Position numbers and translations under genes: made by a program. From positions 10,418,501-10,482,500 of the forward strand of contig NC_066588.1 in the NCBI RefSeq assembly GCF_905475345.1: a stretch of 64,000 nt of DNA. The letters run 5' to 3'. The DNA comes from Vespula vulgaris. Lineage: Eukaryota > Arthropoda > Insecta > Hymenoptera > Vespidae. Below are positions 34,471 through 46,011 of the stretch, one piece after another. How positions within the stretch are numbered: the stretch's first letter is position 1; the number at the start of each line of letters is the position of its first letter. The notes beneath the pieces were generated by a model. That model made no database searches, was not told where the DNA came from, and saw nothing but the letters and a program-made list of their open reading frames with translations.

Positions 34471-37400
34471 CCTTTGTTCCCTTTAAACCGTTATAACTCG
34501 GCTCCTATTGGTCCGATCTGGACGAAAAAAATATGGGCGTAGAGGGCGCGACGAGCCCTTTCCAATGACCCCGGTTCGGTTCTCCTAGGTGCTATAGTTT
34601 CGGAGAAAAAAATTGTTATAGAAAAATTTTTTTTTCCTTTGTTCCCTTTAAACCGTTATAACTCGGCTCCTATTGGTCCGATCTGGACGAAAAAAATATG
34701 GGCGTAGAGGGCGCGCCGAGCCCTTTCCAATGACCCCGGTCCGGTTCTCCTAGGTGCTATAGTTTCGGAGAAAAAAATTGTTAAAGAAAAATTTTTTTTT
34801 CCTTTGTTCCCTTTAAACCGTTATAACTCGGCTCCTATTGGTCCGATCTGGACGAAAAAAATATGGGCGTAGAGGGCGCGACGAGCCCTTTCCAATGACC
34901 CCGGTCCGGTTCTCCTAGGTGCTATAGTTTCGGAGAAAAAAATTGTTAAAGAAAAATTTTTTTTTCCTTTGTTCCCTTTAAACCGTTATAACTCGGCTCC
35001 TATTGGTCCGATCTGGACGAAAAAAATATGGGCGTAGAGGGCGCGACGAGCCCTTTCCAATGACCCCGGTCCGGTTCTCCTAGGTGCTACAGTTTCGGAG
35101 AAAAAAATTGTTAAAGAAAAATTTTTTTTTCCTTTGTTCCCTTTAAACCGTTATAACTCGGCTCCTATTGGTCCGATCTGGACGAAAAAAATATGGGCGT
35201 AGAGGGCGCGACGAGCCCTTTCCAATGACCCCGGTCCGGTTCTCCTAGGTGCTATAGTTTCGGAGAAAAAAATTGTTAAAGAAAAATTTTTTTTTCCTTT
35301 GTTCCCTTTAAACCGTTATAACTCGGCTCCTATTGGTCCGATCTGGACGAAAAAAATATGGGCGTAGAGGGCGCGACGAGCCCTTTCCAATGACCCCGGT
35401 CCGGTTCTCCTAGGTGCTATAGTTTCGGAGAAAAAAATTGTTAAAGAAAAATTTTTTTTTCCTTTGTTCCCTTTAAACCGTTATAACTCGGCTCCTATTG
35501 GTCCGATCTGGACGAAAAAAATATGGGCGTAGAGGGCGCGACGAGCTCTTTCCAATGACCCCGGTCCGGTTCTCCTAGATGCTATAGTTTCGGAGAAAAA
35601 AATTGTTAAAGAAAAATTTTTTTTTCCTTTGTTCCCTTTAAACCGTTATAACTCGGCTCCTATTGGTCCGATCTGGACGAAAAAAATATGGGCGTAGAGG
35701 GCGCGACGAGCCCTTTCCAACGACCCCGGTGCGGTTCTCCTAGGTGCTATAGTTTCGGAGAAAAAAATTGTTAAAGAAAAATTTTTTTTTCCTTTGTTCC
35801 CTTTAAACCGTTATAACTCGGCTCCTATTGGTCCGATCTGGACGAAAAAAATATGGGCGTAGAGGGCGCGACGAGCCCTTTCCAATGACCCCGGTCCGGT
35901 TCTCCTAGGTCCTATAGTTTCGGAGAAAAAAATTGTTAAAGAAAAATTTTTTTTTCCTTTGTTCCCTTTAAACCGTTATAACTCGGCTCCTATTGGTCCG
36001 ATCTGGACGAAAAAAATATGGGCGTAGAGGGCGCGCCGAGCCCTTTCCAATGACCCCGGTCCGGTTCTCCTAGGTGCTATAGTTTCGGAGAAAAAAATTG
36101 TTAAAGAAAAATTTTTTTTTCCTTTGTTCCCTTTAAACCGTTATAACTCGGCTCCTATTGGTCCGATCTGGACGAAAAAAATATGGGCGTAGAGGGCGCG
36201 ACGAGCCCTTTCCAATGACCCCGGTCCGGTTCTCCTAGGTGCTATAGTTTCGGAGAAAAAAATTGTTAAAGAAAAATTTTTTTTTCCTTTGTTCCCTTTA
36301 AACCGTTATAACTCGGCTCCTATTGGTCCGATCTGGACGAAAAAAATATGGGCGTAGAGGGCGCGACGAGCCCTTTCCAATGACCCCGGTCCGGTTCTCC
36401 TAGGTGCTATAGTTTCGGAGAAAAAAATTGTTAAAGAAAAATTTTTTTTTCCTTTGTTCCCTTTAAACCGTTATAACTCGGCTCCTATTGGTCCGATCTG
36501 GACGAAAAAAATATGGGCGTAGAGGGCGCGACGAGCCCTTTCCAATGACCCCGGTCCGGTTCTCCTAGGTGCTATAGTTTCGGAGAAAAAAATTGTTAAA
36601 GAAAAATTTTTTTTTCCTTTGTTCCCTTTAAACCGTTATAACTCGGCTCCTATTTTTCCGATCTGGACGAAAAAAATATGGGCGTAGAGGGCGCGACGAG
36701 CCCTTTCCAATGACCCCGGTCCGGTTCTCCTAGGTCCTATAGTTTCGGAGAAAAAAATTGTTAAAGAAAAATTTTTTTTTCCATTGTTCCCTTTAAACCG
36801 TTATAACTCGGCTCCTATTGGTCCGATCTGGACGAAAAAAATATGGGCGTAGAGGGCGCGACGAGCCCTTTCCAATGACCCCGATCCGGTTCTCCTAGGT
36901 GCTATAGTTTCGGAGAAAAAAATTGTTAAAAAAAATTTTTTTTTCCTTTGTTCCCTTTAAACCGTTATAACTCGGCTCCTATTGGTCCGATCTGGACGAA
37001 AAAAATATCGGCGTAGAGGGCGCGACGAGCCCTTTCCAACGACCCCGGTCCGGTTCTCCTAGGTGCTATAGTTTGGGAGAAAAAAATTGTTAAAGAAAAA
37101 TTTTTTTTTCCTTTGTTCCCTTTAAACCGTTATAACTCGGCTCCTATTGATCTGATCTGGACGGAAAAAATATGGGCGTAGAGGGCGCGACGAGCCCTTT
37201 CCAATGACCCCGGTCCGGTTCTCCTAGGTGCTATAGTTTCGGAGAAAAAAATTGTTAAAGAAAAATTTTTTTTTCCTTTGTTCCCTTTAAACCGTTATAA
37301 CTCGGCTCCTATTGGTCCGATCTGGACGAAAAAAATATGGGCGTAGAGGGCGCGACGAGCCCTTTCCAATGACCCCGGTCCGGTTCTCCTAGGTGCTATA

Positions 37401-37602
37401 GTTTCGGAGAAAAAAATTGTTAAAGAAAAATTTTTTTTTCCTTTGTTCCCTTTAAACCGTTATAACTCGGCTCCTATTGGTCCGATCTGGACGAAAAAAA
37501 TATGGGCGTAGAGGGCGCGACGAGCCCTTTCCAATGACCCCGGTCCGGTTCTCCTAGGTGCTATAGTCTCGGAGAAACAAATTGTTAAAGAAAAATTTTT
37601 TT

Positions 37603-40600
37603 TTCCTTTGTTCCCTTTAAACCGTTATAAGTCGGCTCCTATTGGTCCGATCTGGACGAAAAAAATATGGGCGCAGAGGGCGCGACGAGCCCTTTCCAAT
37701 GACCCCGGTCCGGTTCTCCTAGGTGCTATAGTTTCGGAGAAAAAAATTGTTAAATAAAAATTTTTTTTTCCTTTGTTCCCTTTAAACCGTTATAACTCGG
37801 CTCCTATTGGTCCGATCTGGATGAAAAAAATATGGGCGTAGAGGGCGCGACGAGCCCTTTCCAATGACCCCGGTCCGGTTCTCCTAGGTGCTATAGTTTC
37901 GGAGAAAAAAATTGTTAAAGAAAAATTTTTTTTTCCTTTGTTCCCTTTAAACCGTTATAACTCGGCTCCTATTGGTCCGATCTGGACGAAAAAAATATGG
38001 GCGTAGAGGGCGCGCCGAGCCCTTTCCAATGACCCCGGTCCGGTTCTCCTAGGTGCTATAGTTTCGGAGAAAAAAATTGTTAAAGAAAAATTTTTTTTTC
38101 CTTTGTTCCCTTTAAACCGTTATAACTCGGCTCCTATTGGTCCGATCTGGACGAAAAAAATATGGGCGTAGAGGGCGCGACGAGCCCTTTCCAATGACCC
38201 CGGTCCGGTTCTCCTAGGTGCTATAGTTTCGGAGAAAAAAATTGTTAAAGAAAAATTTTTTTTTCCTTTGTTCCCTTTAAACCGTTATAACTCGGCTCCT
38301 ATTGGTCCGATCTGGACGAAAAAAATATGGGCGTAGAGGGCGCGACGAGCCCTTTCCAATGACCCCGGTCCGGTTCTCCTAGGTGCTACAGTTTCGGAGA
38401 AAAAAATTGTTAAAGAAAAATTTTTTTTTCCTTTGTTCCCTTTAAACCGTTATAACTCGGCTCCTATTGGTCCGATCTGGACGAAAAAAATATGGGCGTA
38501 GAGGGCGCGACGAGCCCTTTCCAATGACCCCGGTCCGGTTCTCCTAGGTGCTATAGTTTCGGAGAAAAAAATTGTTAAAGAAAAATTTTTTTTTCCTTTG
38601 TTCCCTTTAAACCGTTATAACTCGGCTCCTATTGGTCCGATCTGGACGAAAAAAATATGGGCGTAGAGGGCGCGACGAGCCCTTTCCAATGACCCCGGTC
38701 CGGTTCTCCTAGGTGCTATAGTTTCGGAGAAAAAAATTGTTAAAGAAAAATTTTTTTTTCCTTTGTTCCCTTTAAACCGTTATAACTCGGCTCCTATTGG
38801 TCCGATCTGGACGAAAAAAATATGGGCGTAGAGGGCGCGACGAGCTCTTTCCAATGACCCCGGTCCGGTTCTCCTAGATGCTATAGTTTCGGAGAAAAAA
38901 ATTGTTAAAGAAAAATTTTTTTTTCCTTTGTTCCCTTTAAACCGTTATAACTCGGCTCCTATTGGTCCGATCTGGACGAAAAAAATATGGGCGTAGAGGG
39001 CGCGACGAGCCCTTTCCAACGACCCCGGTGCGGTTCTCCTAGGTGCTATAGTTTCGGAGAAAAAAATTGTTAAAGAAAAATTTTTTTTTCCTTTGTTCCC
39101 TTTAAACCGTTATAACTCGGCTCCTATTGGTCCGATCTGGACGAAAAAAATATGGGCGTAGAGGGCGCGACGAGCCCTTTCCAATGACCCCGGTCCGGTT
39201 CTCCTAGGTCCTATAGTTTCGGAGAAAAAAATTGTTAAAGAAAAATTTTTTTTTCCTTTGTTCCCTTTAAACCGTTATAACTCGGCTCCTATTGGTCCGA
39301 TCTGGACGAAAAAAATATGGGCGTAGAGGGCGCGCCGAGCCCTTTCCAATGACCCCGGTCCGGTTCTCCTAGGTGCTATAGTTTCGGAGAAAAAAATTGT
39401 TAAAGAAAAATTTTTTTTTCCTTTGTTCCCTTTAAACCGTTATAACTCGGCTCCTATTGGTCCGATCTGGACGAAAAAAATATGGGCGTAGAGGGCGCGA
39501 CGAGCCCTTTCCAATGACCCCGGTCCGGTTCTCCTAGGTGCTATAGTTTCGGAGAAAAAAATTGTTAAAGAAAAATTTTTTTTTCCTTTGTTCCCTTTAA
39601 ACCGTTATAACTCGGCTCCTATTGGTCCGATCTGGACGAAAAAAATATGGGCGTAGAGGGCGCGACGAGCCCTTTCCAATGACCCCGGTCCGGTTCTCCT
39701 AGGTGCTATAGTTTCGGAGAAAAAAATTGTTAAAGAAAAATTTTTTTTTCCTTTGTTCCCTTTAAACCGTTATAACTCGGCTCCTATTGGTCCGATCTGG
39801 ACGAAAAAAATATGGGCGTAGAGGGCGCGACGAGCCCTTTCCAATGACCCCGGTCCGGTTCTCCTAGGTGCTATAGTTTCGGAGAAAAAAATTGTTAAAG
39901 AAAAATTTTTTTTTCCTTTGTTCCCTTTAAACCGTTATAACTCGGCTCCTATTTTTCCGATCTGGACGAAAAAAATATGGGCGTAGAGGGCGCGACGAGC
40001 CATTTCCAATGACCCCGGTCCGGTTCTCCTAGGTCCTATAGTTTCGGAGAAAAAAATTGTTAAAGAAAAATTTTTTTTTCCATTGTTCCCTTTAAACCGT
40101 TATAACTCGGCTCCTATTGGTCCGATCTGGACGAAAAAAATATGGGCGTAGAGGGCGCGACGAGCCCTTTCCAATGACCCCGATCCGGTTCTCCTAGGTG
40201 CTATAGTTTCGGAGAAAAAAATTGTTAAAAAAAATTTTTTTTTCCTTTGTTCCCTTTAAACCGTTATAACTCGGCTCCTATTGGTCCGATCTGGACGAAA
40301 AAAATATCGGCGTAGAGGGCGCGACGAGCCCTTTCCAACGACCCCGGTCCGGTTCTCCTAGGTGCTATAGTTTGGGAGAAAAAAATTGTTAAAGAAAAAT
40401 TTTTTTTTCCTTTGTTCCCTTTAAACCGTTATAACTCGGCTCCTATTGATCTGATCTGGACGGAAAAATATGGGCGTAGAGGGCGCGACGAGCCCTTTCC
40501 AATGACCCCGGTCCGGTTCTCCTAGGTGCTATAGTTTCGGAGAAAAAAATTGTTAAAGAAAAATTTTTTTTTCCTTTGTTCCCTTTAAACCGTTATAACT

Positions 40601-40900
40601 CGGCTCCTATTGGTCCGATCTGGACGAAAAAAATATGGGCGTAGAGGGCGCGACGAGCCCTTTCCAATGACCCCGGTCCGGTTCTCCTAGGTGCTATAGT
40701 TTCGGAGAAAAAAATTGTTAAAGAAAAATTTTTTTTTCCTTTGTTCCCTTTAAACCGTTATAACTCGGCTCCTATTGGTCCGATCTGGACGAAAAAAATA
40801 TGGGCGTAGAGGGCGCGACGAGCCCTTTCCAATGACCCCGGTCCGGTTCTCCTAGGTGCTATAGTCTCGGAGAAACAAATTGTTAAAGAAAAATTTTTTT
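37603..40900. repeat. 20-mer HOR copy 2 (3298 bp)
   Basis: Repeats 33809-37602 without the three extra monomers. Offsets are 3793-3794 bp up to the CTGGATGAAAA monomer and 3299 bp from the GCGCGCCGAG monomer onward. Shared private markers include GAGCTCTTTCC/CTAGATGC (38842-38878), GGTGCGG (39028), TATTTTTCCG (39949), CCATTGTTCC (40080) and the 1-bp-shortened A/T tract near 40225. New here are GCCATTTCC near 40009 and a further 1-bp A-run deletion near 40463. The first monomer has ATAAGTCGG, absent from copy 1 at 33809. Confidence 0.84.
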
Positions 40901-41725
40901 TTCCTTTGTTCCCTTTAAACCGTTATAAGTCGGCTCCTATTGGTCCGATCTGGACGAAAAAAATATGGGCGCAGAGGGCGCGACGAGCCCTTTCCAATGA
41001 CCCCGGTCCGGTTCTCCTAGGTGCTATAGTTTCGGAGAAAAAAATTGTTAAATAAAAATTTTTTTTTCCTTTGTTCCCTTTAAACCGTTATAACTCGGCT
41101 CCTATTGGTCCGATCTGGATGAAAAAAATATGGGCGTAGAGGGCGCGACGAGCCCTTTCCAATGACCCCGGTCCGGTTCTCCTAGGTGCTATAGTTTCGG
41201 AGAAAAAAATTGTTAAAGAAAAATTTTTTTTTCCTTTGTTCCCTTTAAACCGTTATAACTCGGCTCCTATTGGTCCGATCTGGACGAAAAAAATATGGGC
41301 GTAGAGGGCGCGACGAGCCCTTTCCAACGACCCCGGTCCGGTTCTCCTAGGTGCTATAGTTTCGGAGAAAAAAATTGTTAAATAAAAATTTTTTTTTCCT
41401 TTGTTCCCTTTAAACCGTTATAACTCGGCTCCTATTGGTCCGATCTGGACGAAAAAAATATGGGCGTAGAGGGCGCGCCGAGCCCTTTCCAATGACCCCA
41501 GTCCGGTTCTCCTAGGTGCTATAGTTTCGGAGAAAAAAATTGTTAAAGAAAAATTTTTTTTTCCTTTGTTCCCTTTAAACCGTTATAACTCGGCTCCTAT
41601 TGGTCCGATCTGGACGAAAAAAATATGGGCGTAGAGGGCGCGACGAGCCCTTTCCAATGACCCCGGTCCGGTTCTCCTAGGTGCTATAGTTTCGGAGAAA
41701 AAAATTGTTAAAGAAAAATTTTTTT
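40901..41725. repeat. Start of a third 20-mer HOR copy (5 monomers)
   Basis: Begins like copy 2 (ATAAGTCGG with GCGCAGAGG and GTTAAATAAAAA; CTGGATGAAAA). It then has a CCAACGACC monomer with GTTAAATAAAAA, a GCGCGCCGAG monomer with CCCCAGTCC, and a consensus-like one. The rest of the 20-mer is missing and a 4-mer takes over at 41726. Confidence 0.75.
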
Positions 41726-43702
41726 TTCCTTTGTTCCCTTTAAACCGTTATAACTCGGCGCCTATTGGTCCGATCTGGACGAAAAAAATATGCGCGTAGA
41801 GGGCGCGACGAGCCCTTTCCAATGACCCCGGTCCGGTTCTCCTAGGTGCTATAGTTTCGGAGAAAAAAATTGTTAAAGAAAAATTTTTTTTTCCTTTGTT
41901 CCCTTTAAACCGTTATAACTCGGCTCCTATTGGTCCGATCTGGACGAAAAAAATATGGGCGTAGAGGGCGCGACGAGCCCTTTCCAATGACCCCGGTCCG
42001 GTTCTCCTAGGTGCTACAGTTTCGGAGAAAAAAATTGTTAAAGAAAAATTTTTTTTTCCTTTGTTCCCTTTAAACCGTTATAACTCGGCTCCTATTGGTC
42101 CGATCTGGACGAAAAAAATATGGGCGTAGAGGGCGCGACGAGCCCTTTCCAACGACCCCGGTCCGGTTCTCCTAGGTGCTATAGTTTCGGAGAAAAAAAT
42201 TGTTAAAGAAAAATTTTTTTTTCCTTTGTTCCCTTTAAACCGTTATAACTCGGCTCCTATTGGTCCGATCTGGACGAAAAAAATATGGGCGTAGAGGGCG
42301 CGACGAGCCCTTTCCAATGACCCCGGTCCGGTCCTCCTAGGTGCTATAGTTTCGGAGAAAAAAATTGTTAAAGAAAAATTTTTTTTCCTTTGTTCCCTTT
42401 AAACCGTTATAACTCGGCGCCTATTGGTCCGATCTGGACGAAAAAAATATGCGCGTAGAGGGCGCGACGAGCCCTTTCCAATGACCCCGGTCCGGTTCTC
42501 CTAGGTGCTATAGTTTCGGAGAAAAAAATTGTTAAAGAAAAATTTTTTTTTCCTTTGTTCCCTTTAAACCGTTATAACTCGGCTCCTATTGGTCCGATCT
42601 GGACGAAAAAAATATGGGCGTAGAGGGCGCGACGAGCCCTTTCCAATGACCCCGGTCCGGTTCTCCTAGGTGCTACAGTTTCGGAGAAAAAAATTGTTAA
42701 AGAAAAATTTTTTTTTCCTTTGTTCCCTTTAAACCGTTATAACTCGGCTCCTATTGGTCCGATCTGGACGAAAAAAATATGGGCGTAGAGGGCGCGACGA
42801 GCCCTTTCCAACGACCCCGGTCCGGTTCTCCTAGGTGCTATAGTTTCGGAGAAAAAAATTGTTAAAGAAAAATTTTTTTTTCCTTTGTTCCCTTTAAACC
42901 GTTATAACTCGGCTCCTATTGGTCCGATCTGGACGAAAAAAATATGGGCGTAGAGGGCGCGACGAGCCCTTTCCAATGACCCCGGTCCGGTCCTCCTAGG
43001 TGCTATAGTTTCGGAGAAAAAAATTGTTAAAGAAAAATTTTTTTTCCTTTGTTCCCTTTAAACCGTTATAACTCGGCTCCTATTGGTCCGATCTGGACGA
43101 AAAAAATATGGGCGTAGAGGGCGCGACGAGCCCTTTCCAATGACCCCGGTCCGGTTCTCCTAGGTGCTACAGTTTCGGAGAAAAAAATTGTTAAAGAAAA
43201 ATTTTGTTTTCCTTTGTTCCCTTTAAACCGTTATAACTCGGCTCCTATTGGTCCGATCTGGACGAAAAAAATATGGGCGTAGAGGGCGCGACGAGCCCTT
43301 TCCAATGACCCCGGTCCGGTTCTCCTAGGTGCTATAGTTTCGGAGAAAAAAATTGTTAAAGAAAAATTTTTTTTTCCTTTGTTCCCTTTAAACCGTTATA
43401 ACTCGGCTCCTATTGGTCCGATCTGGACGAAAAAAATATGGGCGTAGAGAGCGCGAGGAGCCCTTTCCAATGACCCCGGTCCGGTTCTCCTAGGTGCTAT
43501 AGTTTCGGAGAAAAAAATTGTTAAAGAAAAATTTTTTTTTCCTTTGTTCCCTTTAAACCGTTATAACTCGGCTCCTATTGGTCCGATCTGGACGAAAAAA
43601 ATATGGGCGTAGAGGGCGCGACGAGCCCTTTCCAATGACCCAGGTCCGGTCCTCCTAGGTGCTATAGTTTCGGAGAAAAAAATTGTTAAAGAAAAATTTT
43701 TT
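41726..43702. repeat. 4-mer HOR, three copies of 659 bp
   Basis: Copies at 41726-42384, 42385-43043 and 43044-43702. The first two share ACTCGGCGCC with ATGCGCG; TGCTACAG; CCAACGACC; and GGTCCTCCTAGG followed by a T8 tract. The third keeps only the last monomer type with T8. Its others are replaced (TGCTACAG with ATTTTGTTTTCC; consensus-like; AGAGAGCGCGAGG). The missing base in each copy is the T8 tract. Confidence 0.82.
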
Positions 43703-43867
43703 TTCCTTTGTTCCCTTTAAACCGTTATAACTCGGCTCCTATTGGTCCGATCTGGACGAAAAAAATATGGGCGTAGAGGGCGCGACGAGCCCTTTCCAAT
43801 GACCCCGGTCCGGTTCTCCTGGGTGCTATAGTTTCGGAGAAAAAAATTGTTAAAGAAAAATTTTTTT
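43703..43867. repeat. Junction monomer with CTCCTGGGTGC
   Basis: A near-consensus monomer whose CCTAGG is changed to CCTGGG near 43818. The same variant, also directly before a TTGATCTGATC monomer, occurs near 61134 and 61794, suggesting that this two-monomer pair has been copied elsewhere in the array. Confidence 0.65.
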
Positions 43868-46011
43868 TTCCTTTGTTCCCTTTAAACCGTTATAACTCGG
43901 CTCCTATTGATCTGATCTGGACGGAAAAAATATGGGCGTAGATGGCGCGACGAGCCCTTTCCAATGACCCCGGTCCGGTTCTCCTAGGTGCTATAGTTTC
44001 GGAGAAAAAAATTGTTAAAGAAAAATTTTTTTTTCCTTTGTTCCCTTTAAACCGTTATAACTCGGCTCCTATTGCTCCGATCTGGACGAAAAAAATATGG
44101 GCGTAGAGGGCGCGACGAGCCCTTTCCAATGACCCCGGTCCGGTTCTCCTAGGTGCTACAGTTTCGGAGAAAAAAATTGTTAAAGAAAAATTTTTTTTTC
44201 CTTTGTTCCCTTTAAACCGTTATAACTCGGCTCCTATTGGTCCGATCTGGACGAAAAAAATATGGGCGTAGAGGGCGCGACGAGCCCTTTCCAATGACCC
44301 CGGTCCGGTTCTCCTAGGTGCTAAAGTCTCGGAGAAACAAATTGTTAAAGAAAAATTTTTTTTTCCTTTGTTCCCTTTAAACCGTTATAAGTCGGCTCCT
44401 ATTGGTCCGATCTGGACGAAAAAAATATGGGCGCAGAGGGCGCGACGAGCCCTTTCCAATGACCCCGGTCCGGTTCTCCTAGGTGCTATAGTTTCGGAGA
44501 AAAAAATTGTTAAATAAAAATTTTTTTTTCCTTTGTTCCCTTTAAACCGTTATAACTCGGCTCCTATTGGTCCGATCTGGACGAAAAAAATATGGGCGTA
44601 GAGGGCGCGACGAGCCCTTTCCAATGACCCCGGTCCGGTTCTCCTAGGTGCTATAGTTTCGGAGAAAAAAATTGTTAAAGAAAAATTTTTTTTTCCTTTG
44701 TTCCCTTTAAACCGTTATAACTCGGCTCCTATTGGTCCGATCTGGACGAAAAAAATATGAGCGTAGAGGGCGCGACGAGCCCTTTCCAATGACCCCGGTC
44801 CGGTTCTCCTAGGTGCTATAGTTTCGGAGAAAAAAATTGTTAAAGAAAAATATTGTTTTCCTTTGTTCCCTTTAAACCGTTATAACTCGGCTCCTATTGG
44901 TCCGATCTGGACGAAAAAAATATGGGCGTAGAGGGCGCGACGAGCCCTTTCCAACGACCCCGGTCCGGTTGTCCTAGGTGCTATAGTTTCGGAGAAAAAA
45001 ATTGTTAAAGAAAAATTTTTTTTTCCTTTGTTCCCTTTAAACCGTTATAACTCGGCTCCTATTGGTCCGATCTGGACGAAAAAAATATGGGCGTAGAGGG
45101 CGCGACGAGCCCTTTCCAATGACCCCGGTCCGGTTCTCCGAGGTGCTATAGTTTCGGAGAAAAAAATTGTTAAAGAAAAATTTTGTTTTCCTTTGTTCCC
45201 TTTAAACCGTTATAACTCGGCTCCTATTGGTCCGATCTGGACGAAAAAAATATGGGCGTAGAGGCCGCGACGAGCCCTTTCCAATGACCCCGGTCCGGTT
45301 CTCCTAGGTGCTATAGTTTCGGAGAAAAAAATTGTTAAAGAAAAATTTTTTTTTCCTTTGTTCCCTTTAAACCGTTATAACTCGGCTCCTATTGGTCCGA
45401 TCTGGACGAAAAAAATATGGGCGTAGAGGGCGCGACGAGCCCTTTCCAATGACCCCGGTCCGGTTCTCCTAGGTGCTATAGTCTCGGAGAAACAAATTGT
45501 TAAAGAAAAATTTTTTTTTCCTTTGTTCCCTTTAAACCGTTATAACTCGGCTCCCATTGGTCCGATCTGGACGAAAAAAATATGGGCGTAGAGGGCGCGA
45601 CGAGCCCTTTCCAACGACCCCGGTCCGGTTCTCCTAGGTGCTATAGTTTCGGAGAAAAAAATTGTTAAATAAAAATTTTTTTTTCCTTTGTTCCCTTTAA
45701 ACCGTTATAACTCGGCGCCTATTGGTCCGATCTGGACGAAAAAAATATGGGCGTAGAGGGCGCGACGAGCCCTTTCCAATGACCCCGATCCGGTTCTCCT
45801 AGGTGCTATAGTTTCGGAGAAAAAAATTGTTAAAAAAAATTTTTTTTTCCTTTGTTCCCTTTAAACCGTTATAACTCGGCTCCTATTGGTCCGATCTGGA
45901 CGAAAAAAATATCGGCGTAGAGGGCGCGACGAGCCCTTTCCAACGATCCCGGTCCGGTTCTCGTAGGTGCTATAGTTTGGGAGAAAAAAATTGTTAAAGA
46001 AAAATTTTTTT
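43868..46011. repeat. 13-mer HOR (2144 bp), copy 1
   Basis: Order: TTGATCTGATC; near-consensus; AGTCTCGGAGAAACAAA; ATAAGTCGG with GCGCAGAGG and GTTAAATAAAAA; near-consensus; ATGAGCG; AATATTGTTTTCC with GGTTGTCC; TTCTCCGAGG; ATTTTGTTTTCC with GAGGCCGCG; AGTCTCGG/AAACAAA; CTCCCATTGG with GTTAAATAAAAA; GGCGCC with CCGATCCGG; ATATCGG with AACGATCC, CTCGTAGG and TTTGGGAG. Copy-specific changes sit in the first three monomers (TAGATGGCG, TTGCTCCG, GCTAAAGTC). Confidence 0.86.

Larger units (their letters stand above)
33809..37602. repeat. 20-mer HOR copy 1, with three extra monomers
   Basis: Twenty-three monomers, 3794 bp. Markers: GCGCAGAGG with GTTAAATAAAAA; CTGGATGAAAA; three extra monomers at 34139-34633 (CCAACGACC; exact consensus; GGTTCGG with GTTATAGAAAA); GCGCGCCGAG; TGCTACAG; GAGCTCTTTCC with CTAGATGC; GGTGCGG; GGTCCTATAG; GCGCGCCGAG; TATTTTTCCG; CCATTGTTCC with CCGATCCGG; ATATCGG/TTTGGGAG; GATCTGATC; ending in AGTCTCGGAGAAACAAA. 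Many monomers equal the consensus. Confidence 0.83.
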
